The notes beneath the pieces are model-generated. The model saw nothing but the letters and a program-made list of their open reading frames with translations. It made no database searches and had not been told where the DNA came from. Below, one piece after another: positions 1 through 9,450 of a stretch of 64,000 nucleotides of DNA. This DNA is from Pseudomonas sp. B20(2017) (lineage in GTDB: Bacteria; Pseudomonadota; Gammaproteobacteria; Pseudomonadales; Pseudomonadaceae): the NCBI RefSeq assembly GCF_002113125.1, contig NZ_NEJP01000022.1, positions 49,284 to 113,283 on the forward strand, in the 5' to 3' direction. Numbering within the stretch: the first letter of the stretch is position 1; every line of letters starts with the position of its first letter. The position numbers and the translations under genes were made by a program.

Positions 1-140
1 ATGAATTCGTGATACGCCCAGACACCGGCACCGGCGAGGGCAACCACAACGGCCAGTACCAGCAGCATCACCTTGCGTTTGCGCGGGTTGCCAGAGTCCT
101 GGGCGTTGTCTTGAGCTTGTGTGTTTTCGGCAGTGGCCAT
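1..140 (-). CDS. HlyD/EmrA-type membrane fusion protein (5' end only, runs off window)
   Basis: Only the first 46 codons are present; the gene continues beyond the left edge. The product starts MATAENTQAQDN, has a short charged cytoplasmic segment (RKRK) and then one hydrophobic helix (about residues 23-40). This is the layout of inner-membrane-anchored periplasmic adaptors of the EmrA/HlyD family. It begins 15 bp after the stop of the outer-membrane lipoprotein gene on the same strand, so it should be the third gene of the marR operon. A transporter (EmrB-like MFS) would be expected next outside the window. The family call rests on the N-terminal layout and context only. Confidence 0.75.
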   Translation of the reverse strand, partial: MATAENTQAQDNAQDSGNPRKRKVMLLVLAVVVALAGAGVWAYHEF

Positions 141-155
141 GACAAATACCTTGAA

Positions 156-1625
156 TTAGTTGTGCGGCGTGGCTGGGGTGGCGTTGGCTGCGGTCAGGGT
201 TTCACCCTGGAAGCCGCCGCCCAGCGCTTGCATCAGTTGAATCGACAGGTCGATCTGCTCGGCATTCAGGTTGGCCAGCTGACGCTGGGCCTGCAGCAAT
301 TGCTGCTCGATGCTGAGCACGTCCAGGTAGTTGCCGATGCCGGAACCGTAACGCTGGACGACGGTGTTGTAAGAGTCCTGGGCAATCTCGGTCGCATGCT
401 GCTGGGCGCCGATCTGCCGGCCGATGTCACGCAACTGGTTGATCGTGTCGCTGACATCGCCCAGGGCTTTCACCAGGCTTTTGTTGTATTGCGCCACGGC
501 GAGGTCGTAATCGGCGTCGCGGGCATCGAGGTTGGCGCGCAAGCGTCCGCCATCGAAGATCGGCACCGAAATCGTCGGGGCAATGTTGAAGAAGCGACTG
601 GCGGAACCGAACATCGCGTCCCCCAACAAGGATTCGGCACCCGCGGAAGCCGACAGGTTCAAGTTGGGATAGAAGCGGGTCTTGGCTGAGTCGATGTCCT
701 TGCTCGCCGCCTCGACACGCCAGCGCGCGGCAACCAGATCCGGGCGACGGCCCAGCAGTTCGGCCGGCAGCACCGATGGCAGCGCGACGGCGCTGGCTTG
801 CAGGACTTTCGGCCGGGCGATTTCGTTGCCGCGATCCGGGCCTTTGCCGAGCAACACGGCCAGGGCGATTTTCGCGCTGTTCAGGCGCTTTTCAGCGTCG
901 ATCAGGCTGGCTTCGGAGCTGGCTTCCAGACTTTGGGTCTGCTGGAACTGGTACTGGCTGTCGATCCCGGAGCTCAAACGACGTTGGCTCAGGTCGAGCA
1001 TCTGCTGAGTGCGCTTGAGGTCTTCGTTGGCCAGGTCATAAACGATATGCGCCTGACCCAGATCGCTGTAGGCCCGGGCCACGTCGGCAGCCAGGGTCAG
1101 TTGCGCGGCCTGACGGTCGACTTCGGCGGCGCGGGCCTGACCGAGTGCGGCTTCCCAGGCATCACGCTGACCGCCCCACAGGTCGAAGTTGTAATTGAAG
1201 CCGGCGCTGATGTTGCGCACGGTGGCGTAGGCGTCGCCCTGCCCTCGCGGGTCCTGATCCTTGGCCAGACGCGAACGGCTGATACCGGCGCTGGCGTCGA
1301 GGGTCGGATAGCGCTCGGCATCGGCGGCATACGCGGCGGCGCTGGCCTGATGGGCGCGCGCGTCGGCGATCTGCATGTCCGGGCTGTCTTTCAGGGCTTC
1401 GCGGATCAGGCCGTCGAGCTGCGGATCGCCGAGGCTGGTCCACCAGTCGCTCTTCGGCCACGCGGCCTGGGACAGAGTCACGCCGTTGAGCGATTGCCCG
1501 GTCTTGAGGGTTTTCGCATCGAGGCTGGCGCCCTGGGTATCGAGGCCACTGTAGTTGGCGCAACCGGCGAGGATCATCGCCGACAGCACCAGTGTCAGGC
1601 TGCTGCGCAAGGTTTTACCGCTCAT
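156..1625 (-). CDS. Efflux outer-membrane lipoprotein, OprM/NodT family (TolC-like)
   Basis: A 489-residue outer-membrane channel for a tripartite pump, which exports substrates handed over by the HlyD-type adaptor encoded next. The N-terminus has a lipoprotein signal ending in the lipobox LAGC (Cys22). Two TolC-like repeats follow, with long helical regions rich in Ala, Gln and Leu and typical motifs such as GRRPDLVAA and the late 'YGSGIGNYLDVL' segment. Length is normal for the family. ATG at 1625 is preferred over an upstream GTG at 1634 because AGGTGA lies 5 nt before it. The start overlaps the 3' end of the marR gene by 11 nt, indicating translational coupling. The substrate cannot be told from the sequence. 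Confidence 0.9.
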   Translation of the reverse strand: MSGKTLRSSLTLVLSAMILAGCANYSGLDTQGASLDAKTLKTGQSLNGVTLSQAAWPKSDWWTSLGDPQLDGLIREALKDSPDMQIADARAHQASAAAYAADAERYPTLDASAGISRSRLAKDQDPRGQGDAYATVRNISAGFNYNFDLWGGQRDAWEAALGQARAAEVDRQAAQLTLAADVARAYSDLGQAHIVYDLANEDLKRTQQMLDLSQRRLSSGIDSQYQFQQTQSLEASSEASLIDAEKRLNSAKIALAVLLGKGPDRGNEIARPKVLQASAVALPSVLPAELLGRRPDLVAARWRVEAASKDIDSAKTRFYPNLNLSASAGAESLLGDAMFGSASRFFNIAPTISVPIFDGGRLRANLDARDADYDLAVAQYNKSLVKALGDVSDTINQLRDIGRQIGAQQHATEIAQDSYNTVVQRYGSGIGNYLDVLSIEQQLLQAQRQLANLNAEQIDLSIQLMQALGGGFQGETLTAANATPATPHN

Positions 1626-2097
1626 TGTGTTCACCTAACCGCTGGATGGTGATCGGGTCACCGGCTGCCAGCAAAATTTTCTTGAGGATGTATTCCAGGG
1701 TTTTCAACTCGTCCGGGGTCACGGCGCCGGCCAGTTCATTCATGGCATCGGCGCCGATGTGCGGCAGGCGATCGGCCAGTTGCTGGCCCTGCTCGGTGAG
1801 TTTGAGTTGCACCTGACGGCGATCGCCTTCGCTGCGTTGGCGAACAAGGAAACCTTTCTGCTCCAGACGATCGAGCATGCGGGTCATCGAACCGCTGTCC
1901 AGCGACAGGTGCCGGCACAGCTCGGCCGGGGTGTCGACGCCGAACTGGGCCATGATGATCAACACCTTGAACTGCGCGGCGGTGATGCCGTGGGGTTCCA
2001 TGTGGGTGTCGATGATCTTGTCCTTGAGTAAAGCGGCACGGCCGAGCAACAGGCCGAGATGGCAATGCTGGAATTCATCCGGGGTGAAATGCTTCAT
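1615..2097 (-). CDS. MarR-family transcriptional repressor of the efflux operon
   Basis: A 160-residue winged-helix regulator. The central region (about residues 35-110) has the MarR layout: 'ITAAQFKVLIIMAQFG', a recognition region 'SLDSGSMTRMLDRLEQKGFL' and the wing 'RSEGDRRQVQLKLTEQG', with its characteristic DRR. It is the first gene of an operon with the outer-membrane lipoprotein and the HlyD-type adaptor. Two almost identical palindromes lie directly upstream, so autoregulation with release by a phenolic or drug-like ligand is the natural model. The ligand is unknown. The pump resembles EmrAB-type systems rather than RND pumps, so the name mexR is not used. Confidence 0.9.
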   Translation of the reverse strand: MKHFTPDEFQHCHLGLLLGRAALLKDKIIDTHMEPHGITAAQFKVLIIMAQFGVDTPAELCRHLSLDSGSMTRMLDRLEQKGFLVRQRSEGDRRQVQLKLTEQGQQLADRLPHIGADAMNELAGAVTPDELKTLEYILKKILLAAGDPITIQRLGEHNER

Positions 2098-2111
2098 GTA
2101 CGCACCTAATA

Positions 2112-2157
2112 ACTGCCTAGGCAGTGAATGTATGTCGAGATGTTACTGCCTAGGCAG
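2112..2157. promoter_or_regulatory. Twin MarR operators upstream of the efflux operon
   Basis: ACTGCCTAGGCAGT (2112-2125) is a perfect 14-bp palindrome. ACTGCCTAGGCAG (2145-2157) repeats it with one end base changed. Centres are 33 bp apart, about three helical turns, and the pair lies 15-60 bp upstream of the marR start. The position and dyad symmetry are seen directly; binding by the adjacent MarR protein is inferred. Confidence 0.75.
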
Positions 2158-2235
2158 CGAATGTCAACGTAATAGTTAGGTTGCTTTGTAATTAGTTGAC
2201 CAATGGACTGGTTTTTATGTACGCAGGCGGCCGCC

Positions 2236-2310
2236 ATCGCGAGCAAGCTCGCTCCCACACAGTTTTTGTGGCGTTCACAAATCCCGTGTGGGAGCGAGCT
2301 TGCTCGCGAT
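2236..2310. repeat. Paired REP elements (REPIN), copy 1
   Basis: Two inverted copies of the roughly 25-bp REP (ATCGCGAGCAAGCTCGCTCC and its reverse complement) separated by about 25 bp. They sit between the convergent 3' end of tamB and the promoter side of marR. This is the widespread P. fluorescens-group REP sequence and can fold into a long hairpin. Confidence 0.9.
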
Positions 2311-2341
2311 AGGAGCGACTCGGTTTCGGAGGGAACGCGGG

Positions 2342-5300
2342 CTAGAAATCCCGCTTGTAGAAGATGTCCAGCGAACTGGCCACGCCGCTGGCGGCTTCGA
2401 GGTAGACCTTTTTGCTCAGCTTGTAGCGCAAGGCGATGGTGTTAGCCGGTTCGAACACGCCGACGCCGTAACGCAGACTGAGCTTTTCGGAGATGTTGCC
2501 ACTGGCCACCACGCTGGTGGTGTTGCCACTGCCCTGGGTGTCGAGCTGGAAGTCCTGAATGCCCAGGTCACTGGCCAGACTGCTGGTGACCCCGGAACTG
2601 CCCATCAGACCCAGACCGAGCGCCGCCTGCGCGAGCATGTTGTTGTCTTCGCCGGTAGTGCTCAGCGGACGCCCCAGCACCAGATAGGACAGCGCCTGCT
2701 CCTGGCTCATGGCCGGTTCCGAGAAAATCTGCGTGGTCGGCTGCTCGGCGCTGCCGCTCAGGCGGATACCGGCGATCACGTCATCGGTCTGGCGGATCGC
2801 TTCGATGTCCAGATACGGCTGATCGATCGGCCCGGCAAACAGCAGACGCGCGCGACGCACCGTCAGGCGCTGACCATAGGCGCGGTAGCGCCCGTCGTTG
2901 AGCCACAGCTCGCCACGGGTGTCCATGTTGTCACCAATGTGCACCTGGCCTTGCAGGTTGGCGGTCAGGCCGAAACCGGCGAAGCTCAATTTGTCCTGGC
3001 CGACCACCACGTCGATGTCCATTTTCATCGCCAGCGGCGGTTTGCCCTCTTCGGTCTGCGCACCGACGATGATCGTGTCATCGGAGACTTTCACCGTCGA
3101 TGGCGGCAGCTCGCGCACGGTGATTTCGCCTTTCGGTACCAGCACCTTGCCGGCAATCGCCAGTTCATCGCCGGCCATGGAAATTTTCAGGTCCGGCGCC
3201 ACTTCAAGCTTGGCGTAGGGCTCGACCGTCACCGGCAATTGCGTGCCCTTGAGCGCCAGATCTACCACCAGCGCCTGGCCCCAGGCGATGTTGCCGTTCA
3301 GGCTGCCCTGCCCGCTCTTGCCACTTTTCCAGCCGCCGTTCAGTTGCACGGCCTCACCGGCGATCACCGCCTGCAGTTGCAACGCTTGCAGCTCGATCGG
3401 CAACTCCGGCCCGGACACTTCGCCGTCGCTGAGTTGCACGGTGCCGTTGACCAGCGGCGCGAGCAGCCCGCCGGAAATCGTGCCGCTGCCATTCAAGCGC
3501 CCGGTGAGTTTTTCGACCATCGGCACAAACGGCCGCGCCACCGACAGATCCAGTCCGCTGAGGCGGAATGTACCGCTGAGTGGCTTGTTCTTCGGCAGCG
3601 GGTTGAGCTGCGCCTGCACCATCAATTCACCGAGCTTGCCACCGACGAAGTTGAGGTCGGTGTCGATGCGTTTCGGCGTGAGTTTACTGGTGAGCTTGAG
3701 GGTCTGGTACGGGAAGTCGACCCACTGATCCTTTTCCTTCATGCGCAAGGTGCCGCCGCTGGCGTCGATGCTGACCACGCCGTTCGGGCCGCTGGCCGGC
3801 AGGTCCAGTTGCAGGTCGGCGTTGAGCTTGCCCTGCCAGGCGAAATCTTTCGGCAACCACTGCGCCAGGCTTTCGATCGGGAATTGCTTGAGGTGATAAC
3901 GCAGCTTCGGCTCCGGCATCAGGCGCTGGTCTTCGCCACACAGGCTGGCATTGCCGGACATCCAGCAATGGGCGCCGAAGTTGATTTTGCCATCGGCCAG
4001 ACGCTCGAGTTTCGCCGGGTTTTGCAACTTCCAGTCCTGGCCGCCGGCCTGAATGTCGCCACTGGCCAGACGCCCGCGCCAGTTGCCTTTGTCCAGGTTG
4101 CCGTCCAGGCCCAGCGCCAGTTTCAGCTTAGGCCCGAGCAGGTCGAGGTTGAGTTTCTGGTTTTTGATATCGCCCTGAGCGCTGGCGGTCAGGGTGCCCA
4201 GCGACGTGTCGCCGGCCTGAATCCCGCTGCCCTTGAGGTCGATTTTCGCCCGTTGCGTGCTGTCGAGGGTGGCGTCGAGGTTGAGGCTTTGCAGGCGGTT
4301 GTCCTGGAACGCCAGTTGCGAACCTTGCAGCCCGAGCTTGCCCTGCGGCGCCTTGAGCGTACCGGCGACATCGACCCGACCGTTGATCTGCCCGCGCAGT
4401 TGCGGCCAGAGCTGGGCCAGACGTGCCAGTTTGATGTCGATTTGCCCGGTGAGCTTCTGTTGCAGGCTGCCCTTGCCGTTGATGCTGTTGTCGCCGAGGC
4501 GGATTTGCAGGGCATTCAGATTCCACTGCTCGCCAGCGCCGTCGGCCTTGGCTTGCAGGATCGCCGGTTGCCCGCGCAGTTTGCCTTTCAGATCGAGGTC
4601 GGCATTCAGGCTCAGGCGCTCGTTCTTCATTTCGCCTTTGCTTTTCAACGGGCCGGCCAGGGTGCCCGGCAACTCCGCAACCCAGTACGCCGGGTTGAGC
4701 GCCGACAATTCCAGCGCGGTGTCCCAGGCAATGCCATCGGCGAACTGCACGTTCACATGGCCTTCGGCCTTGCCTTGCCCGGCTTCGAGTTTCACTTGTG
4801 GCAGAAAGATCTGCTTGAGATTGCCGCTGAACGGACTGCTCAGGGTGAACGCCCCCGCCGGCCCATCTGCAGCGGCGGCAAAGTTACCAATGTATTGACC
4901 GTCGGTGTAGGAGACTTCGCCCGTGAAGGTACGCAACGTGACCTGCGGCTCGTCGATTTCCGGATACAGCCGATGCCACGGAAAATCCAGCCAGTTGATG
5001 TTGGCCTGTGCACTGAGGCCTTTGCTCCAGTCGACATTGCCGGTCAGCTTGAGGCTTTGCTTGTCGTTGGCTGTCAGATCGAGGCCGGCGATCTGCGCGC
5101 CGTTGGCGTCGACCTTGCCTTTGAGCAGCAACGCCACCGGACCTTTCTCGGCAGGCAGCGTCGCATTGCCGAGGAGTTGGTAACCGTTTTTCAGGTCGCC
5201 TTCGCCGGTCAATACCAGTTGATTGAATTGCAGGGTGTCCGGCAGGTCGGCGCTCGGCTTGAACGCCTCCGAGGTGATCCGCACCTTGGCCGGCAGATTT

Positions 5301-6016
5301 TCCACCAGCGGTTGCAGTTCACCGCTCAACCGGCCGTCGAGGTAGCCATGGCTGTCGGCGTGCAAGTTGAGGGTTTTCAGCAGGTCGCCGTCGATTTTCA
5401 GCGCCAGCGTCCACGGTTCGGGCGCCGGCGACGGCAAGGTCAGATCACCGGTGATGTTCAGCGGCCAGTTGCCGGTCGGTTGTAGCAGGCCGGACAGATT
5501 CAGGCTCAACTCGTCGCGTTGCAGTTTCACGCTGTCGATCTGCATGCCTTTGGCGGTCCAGTGCGCCGCCAGTTGCAGGCCTTTCAGTTCTTCACTGCCG
5601 TTGAACAGCAGGCTGCCAACCTGCACGTCGCCCAGCTCGATGGCCACGGGCAATTGCAGATCAGGAAGTTTGATCGGGCCGCTTTCGGTGACTTCTTCGC
5701 TCGGCGGGAATCGCAGGCTGACGGTATCGGCCTTGAGCTGTTCGATGCACAGGGTCATTCGCGTCAGGCACAGCGGCGACCATTCGAAGATCGGCTTGGT
5801 CAGCTCTACGCGGCTGCTGTCCTGCTGCCACAACAGGTGATCGGCGCTCCACTGCCCGCCGAGACGACCCTGGAAATTGTCGACGCTCAGGCCCGGCACC
5901 AACCCCAGCACCCAACGGCTGCCGGCCTGCGTTCCGAGCACAGCGGTGATGCTCAATACAATCAGCAGCACCAGCGACAACAGCGCCAGCGCCGATATTT
6001 TCAAACCACGCTTCAC
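2342..6016 (-). CDS. tamB: Translocation and assembly module subunit TamB (DUF490/AsmA-like)
   Basis: A 1224-residue inner-membrane-anchored periplasmic protein. TamB-family proteins span the periplasm as a long beta-taco and work with TamA in outer-membrane biogenesis and phospholipid transport. One N-terminal signal-anchor helix (about residues 8-30) is followed by long repetitive beta-strand sequence ('LDLKGKLRG', 'LTLPSPAPEPW'). The conserved C-terminal DUF490 domain contains the 'RGELWLNDGRYRAYGQRL' and 'GRPLST' motifs and ends in a Phe (YKRDF), like an outer-membrane-type C-terminus. The start overlaps the tamA stop by 4 bp (ATGA), so the two are co-translated. Length is in the normal range for the family. 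Confidence 0.95.
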   Translation of the reverse strand: MKRGLKISALALLSLVLLIVLSITAVLGTQAGSRWVLGLVPGLSVDNFQGRLGGQWSADHLLWQQDSSRVELTKPIFEWSPLCLTRMTLCIEQLKADTVSLRFPPSEEVTESGPIKLPDLQLPVAIELGDVQVGSLLFNGSEELKGLQLAAHWTAKGMQIDSVKLQRDELSLNLSGLLQPTGNWPLNITGDLTLPSPAPEPWTLALKIDGDLLKTLNLHADSHGYLDGRLSGELQPLVENLPAKVRITSEAFKPSADLPDTLQFNQLVLTGEGDLKNGYQLLGNATLPAEKGPVALLLKGKVDANGAQIAGLDLTANDKQSLKLTGNVDWSKGLSAQANINWLDFPWHRLYPEIDEPQVTLRTFTGEVSYTDGQYIGNFAAAADGPAGAFTLSSPFSGNLKQIFLPQVKLEAGQGKAEGHVNVQFADGIAWDTALELSALNPAYWVAELPGTLAGPLKSKGEMKNERLSLNADLDLKGKLRGQPAILQAKADGAGEQWNLNALQIRLGDNSINGKGSLQQKLTGQIDIKLARLAQLWPQLRGQINGRVDVAGTLKAPQGKLGLQGSQLAFQDNRLQSLNLDATLDSTQRAKIDLKGSGIQAGDTSLGTLTASAQGDIKNQKLNLDLLGPKLKLALGLDGNLDKGNWRGRLASGDIQAGGQDWKLQNPAKLERLADGKINFGAHCWMSGNASLCGEDQRLMPEPKLRYHLKQFPIESLAQWLPKDFAWQGKLNADLQLDLPASGPNGVVSIDASGGTLRMKEKDQWVDFPYQTLKLTSKLTPKRIDTDLNFVGGKLGELMVQAQLNPLPKNKPLSGTFRLSGLDLSVARPFVPMVEKLTGRLNGSGTISGGLLAPLVNGTVQLSDGEVSGPELPIELQALQLQAVIAGEAVQLNGGWKSGKSGQGSLNGNIAWGQALVVDLALKGTQLPVTVEPYAKLEVAPDLKISMAGDELAIAGKVLVPKGEITVRELPPSTVKVSDDTIIVGAQTEEGKPPLAMKMDIDVVVGQDKLSFAGFGLTANLQGQVHIGDNMDTRGELWLNDGRYRAYGQRLTVRRARLLFAGPIDQPYLDIEAIRQTDDVIAGIRLSGSAEQPTTQIFSEPAMSQEQALSYLVLGRPLSTTGEDNNMLAQAALGLGLMGSSGVTSSLASDLGIQDFQLDTQGSGNTTSVVASGNISEKLSLRYGVGVFEPANTIALRYKLSKKVYLEAASGVASSLDIFYKRDF

Positions 6017-7740
6017 AGCTCAGGCCCCATGGAAAAGTGCAGCCGGATGCCGCCATCGTCGTCCAGCGCGTGGGCCAGGTCGAGGCGGATCGGCCCCACC
6101 GGCGAGACCCAGCGCACACCGATACCGACCCCGGTCTTGAGGTTTGGCAGTTCGAGTTTGTTGAAGGAGTTGCCCTGATCGACGAAGGTCGCCACGCGCC
6201 ACTTCTCGGCAATCGAATATTGGTACTCGACGCTGCCGGCCACCATGTAGCGCCCGCCGATGCGGTCGCCCTCGGAGTTCTCCGGGGACAGGCTCTGATA
6301 GTCGTAACCGCGCACGCTCTGATCGCCGCCAGCGAAGAAGCGCAGCGACGGCGGCACCGATTTGTAGCCGTTGGTGGCGCTACCACCGACCTGCACCCGA
6401 CCGAGCAGACGGTGCTTGTCGAACACGGTGGTCAGGCCTTTGACCAGCGCCGTGCCGTAAACCAGGTTGTTGTCCGAGCCGAGGCCTTCTTTCGCCACTT
6501 TGCTCTCGAAGGTCAGGCGATAGCCATTGTGCGGGTCGATGCGGTTGTCGCTCTTGAGGTAGGAATAGCTGACGCCGGGCATCAGCAAGGTGCTCAGACC
6601 GGAGTCGTCGCCGAGCTGGTATTCCTCGCGCTGCCATTTCAGCGAGATCACCCGCTGCCAGCCGCTCGGCAGTTTGCTGTGCCATTCCGGGCCGAAGGTC
6701 AGCAGCTTGCTCAAGGTGTCGGAACCGTCGATGTCCTCATATTGATAACCGCCGGCCCAGCGTAGTTTGTCGGTCAGCGGCGGATCCAGCGGAATGTCAT
6801 AGAACAGACCGACGTTCTGCCGTGGCGCCGACAGTTCGGCCTCCCAGCCATAACTGTCGCCCTGCGGGTTGACCCAGTGACGGGTCCAGTTGGCCTTGAT
6901 TCGCGGGCCGACGTCGGTGGAATAACCGAGACCCAGGCCCATGGTGCGCGGCTTGCGGGTGTCGAGTTTGACGTCCACCGGGATCACGTCGTTTTTTGCG
7001 GCGGTCGGCGCGGCGTCGACCCGCACGCCTTCGAAATAGCCGCTCGATTGCAGGTCGCGGTTGAGTTCGGCGATCAGCTCGGAGTCATACGGATCGCCGG
7101 CCTTGAACGGCACCATGCGTTGCAGCAGGTCTTCGTCGAACGGTGTGTCGCCTTCAAAACTGACTTTGCCCAGCGCATAACGCGGGCCGCTTTCGTAGAT
7201 CAATTCGACGTCGGCGACTCCCGCGCGGGGATCGACCATCAATTTCTGACTGGTGAAACGGCCGCTGAAGAAGCCATAGCGCGACGCCTGGTTCTGAATC
7301 AGGCGCTTGGCGTCTTCGTAACGCCCATGGTTGAGCACCGCGCCGGGCTTGAGCACGTCACTCTTGGGGACTCGAAAGGATTTGAGGGAGGCCGCCGGGC
7401 CGTCGATGCGCACGGTCACGTTGCGCAGACGGATAGGCTCGCCGGGATCGATGTTCAGCACCAGACGCGGTTTTTCGCCGCCCTTGACGTCACTTTCGAT
7501 CTGCGGCTGGTAATAACCCAAAGCCTGGGCGGCCTTGCGCGCCTGTTCTTCGGCGCCGCGACTGAAGCGTTGCAAGGCTTCTTCGTCACGATCGCCGAGG
7601 CTGCCGATATAGCCTTCTATATTGGCTTTCAGTTCATCGTTGGACGGTTTGATCCGCACATCCAATTCACTTTGCGCCAGCGCCGCGCAGCTGGTTAACA
7701 GCATGAGCACGCCACTGGTAAATCTTCCTGGAAACTTCAT
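6013..7740 (-). CDS. tamA: Translocation and assembly module protein TamA (Omp85/BamA family)
   Basis: A 575-residue outer-membrane barrel partnering TamB. A signal peptide (about residues 1-23, ending CAALAQ) is followed by three POTRA domains and a C-terminal 16-strand barrel. The barrel carries Omp85 signatures such as 'RFFAGGDQSVRGYDYQSLSP' and ends with 'HFSMGPEL'. ATG at 7740 is chosen because the signal peptide begins there; the 18 codons of upstream open frame have no hydrophobic start. It is first of the two-gene tamAB operon. An inverted repeat (CTATCACG/CGTGATAG, 7752-7777) lies just upstream of the start. Confidence 0.95.
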   Translation of the reverse strand: MKFPGRFTSGVLMLLTSCAALAQSELDVRIKPSNDELKANIEGYIGSLGDRDEEALQRFSRGAEEQARKAAQALGYYQPQIESDVKGGEKPRLVLNIDPGEPIRLRNVTVRIDGPAASLKSFRVPKSDVLKPGAVLNHGRYEDAKRLIQNQASRYGFFSGRFTSQKLMVDPRAGVADVELIYESGPRYALGKVSFEGDTPFDEDLLQRMVPFKAGDPYDSELIAELNRDLQSSGYFEGVRVDAAPTAAKNDVIPVDVKLDTRKPRTMGLGLGYSTDVGPRIKANWTRHWVNPQGDSYGWEAELSAPRQNVGLFYDIPLDPPLTDKLRWAGGYQYEDIDGSDTLSKLLTFGPEWHSKLPSGWQRVISLKWQREEYQLGDDSGLSTLLMPGVSYSYLKSDNRIDPHNGYRLTFESKVAKEGLGSDNNLVYGTALVKGLTTVFDKHRLLGRVQVGGSATNGYKSVPPSLRFFAGGDQSVRGYDYQSLSPENSEGDRIGGRYMVAGSVEYQYSIAEKWRVATFVDQGNSFNKLELPNLKTGVGIGVRWVSPVGPIRLDLAHALDDDGGIRLHFSMGPEL

Positions 7741-7806
7741 AGGCGCGGATGCTATCACGGGCTTGGGAGCGTGATAGAACAGGAAATTTCCCAAAAAGTT
7801 CGATGG

Positions 7807-8457
7807 TCATCCCGTTGCTGTTTGTAACACCTGCGGGTTGGCGTGGAAAAACACGTGCTCGCGCACCGGGCCGACAGCGACTTCGCCGATTTCCTCGTAG
7901 CCCTGACGCTTGTAGAACTCCAGATAACGCGGGTTGCCGGTGTCGAGGATCACGCCTTGGGAGCTCTCGTCCACCGCGCACCAGTTGTGCACCGCTTGCA
8001 GCAGCTGTTCGCCGAAGTGTTTGCCCTGAAATTGCGGATGCACACCGAGCAGCGGCAGCATGTGCACCGAGTCGGTCGGTACGCAGGCTTCAACGGCAGC
8101 GTGGTATTCCAGATAACGGCGGGTGCAGCGAAAACCGGTGCTCAGCACCATGCGCAGACGCCAGGCCCAACTCTCGGTAACACCCAGACGCCGTTGCGGC
8201 GGCGCGATCAGGGCGATGCCGATCAAGCGGTCGTTGACCAATAGGCCGATGGCCGGCAGATCCTGCAGGAAATGCTGTTTAACCAGTTCCCGCACCGTCG
8301 CGCGCACCCGCTGCTCGTAACCCGGGCGCTCGGCTTCGAACAGGTAAGCGAACGTCGGCTCGTGACGATAGGCCTGATAAAGAAGGGATCGCGCTTCACG
8401 GGAATAGCCGCGGTCGAGCATATGAATGTCGGCAATGGCGGTTTGGGTTTCAGGCAT
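7807..8457 (-). CDS. GNAT-family N-acetyltransferase
   Basis: A 216-residue protein with the GNAT acetyl-CoA fold in its C-terminal half. 'LLGVHPQFQGKHFGEQLLQAVHNW' is the motif A region, with the Q/R-x-x-G-x-G/A-type loop as QGKHFG. 'VILDTGNPRYLEFYKRQGYEEIGE' is motif B. ATG at 8457 is preceded by GGGAGAA at good spacing. The substrate is unknown. It lies between tamA and xthA, divergent from xthA. Confidence 0.85.
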   Translation of the reverse strand: MPETQTAIADIHMLDRGYSREARSLLYQAYRHEPTFAYLFEAERPGYEQRVRATVRELVKQHFLQDLPAIGLLVNDRLIGIALIAPPQRRLGVTESWAWRLRMVLSTGFRCTRRYLEYHAAVEACVPTDSVHMLPLLGVHPQFQGKHFGEQLLQAVHNWCAVDESSQGVILDTGNPRYLEFYKRQGYEEIGEVAVGPVREHVFFHANPQVLQTATG

Positions 8458-8631
8458 GACGGTGATTCTCCCTGGACGGGACTCAACAGGCCCCGTTCTT
8501 GTTATACGAGCCTTGGGCTGAAGGGATCGTTCCCACACCCGAAAGACATTAGCAGCGCATATGGACTACCGCCACGCTGGCCCAGATCCTACATGTCAGC
8601 TAGCATCGCCCTTTTGCCAGGACTGCCGACC

Positions 8632-9444
8632 ATGAAGATCGTTTCCTTCAACATCAACGGACTGCGGGCCCGTCCGCATCAGCTGGCGGCGCTGATCGAA
8701 AAGCATCAGCCGGACGTCATCGGCCTGCAGGAAACCAAGGTCCATGACGACCAGTTCCCGTTGGAAGAAGTGCGGGCCCTGGGTTATCACGTGTATTTCC
8801 ACGGCCAGAAAAGCCATTACGGTGTCGCCCTGCTCTCGCGCCAGGAACCGATCGCCGTGCACAAAGGCTTCGCCACCGATGAAGAAGACGCGCAGCGACG
8901 CTTTATCTGGGGCACATTCGCCGACGCCAACGGCGTGCCGATGACAATCATGAACGGCTATTTCCCACAGGGCGAAAGCCGCGACCATCCAACCAAGTTC
9001 CCGGCCAAGCAGCGCTTCTACAGCGATTTGCAGGCGTTGCTGGAAAGCCAGTTCCACAATGAACAACCGCTGGTGGTGATGGGCGACGTCAACATCTCCC
9101 CGGAAGACTGCGACATCGGCATCGGCCCGGACAACATGAAGCGCTGGCTGAAAACCGGTAAATGCAGCTTCCTGCCGGAAGAGCGCGAGTGGATGGCCCG
9201 CCTGAAAAACTGGGGCCTGACCGACAGCTTCCGTCACCTGAACCCGGACGTGACCGACATGTTCAGCTGGTTCGACTACCGCAGCCGTGGCTTTGAAGAC
9301 GAGCCGAAGCGTGGTCTGCGCATCGATGTGATTCTGGCGTCCCACGGCTTGCTGCCACGGGTGAAAGCGGCCGGTGTCGACTATGAACTGCGCGGAATGG
9401 AAAAGCCTTCGGACCATGCGCCGATCTGGCTTGAATTGAGCTGA
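8632..9444 (+). CDS. xthA: Exodeoxyribonuclease III
   Basis: A 270-residue Mg2+-dependent AP endonuclease and 3'-5' exonuclease of base excision repair, at its usual length. All family signatures are present: NINGLRAR with the metal-binding Asn near the start, GLQETKVHD with the metal-binding Glu, NGYFPQGE, the catalytic GDVNISPEDCDIG (Asp/Asn pair) and the C-terminal SDHAP with the catalytic His. The start MKIVSFNINGL matches the family. It is monocistronic and is followed by a REPIN. Confidence 0.97.
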   Translation: MKIVSFNINGLRARPHQLAALIEKHQPDVIGLQETKVHDDQFPLEEVRALGYHVYFHGQKSHYGVALLSRQEPIAVHKGFATDEEDAQRRFIWGTFADANGVPMTIMNGYFPQGESRDHPTKFPAKQRFYSDLQALLESQFHNEQPLVVMGDVNISPEDCDIGIGPDNMKRWLKTGKCSFLPEEREWMARLKNWGLTDSFRHLNPDVTDMFSWFDYRSRGFEDEPKRGLRIDVILASHGLLPRVKAAGVDYELRGMEKPSDHAPIWLELS

Positions 9445-9450
9445 GATCCT

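Noticed and set aside
2288..5485. A 1065-codon open frame on the plus strand opposite tamB
   Set aside because: It is the complement of the long tamB gene. The translation is low-complexity and rich in Arg, Gln and His with no domain, which is typical of antisense frames in GC-rich DNA.
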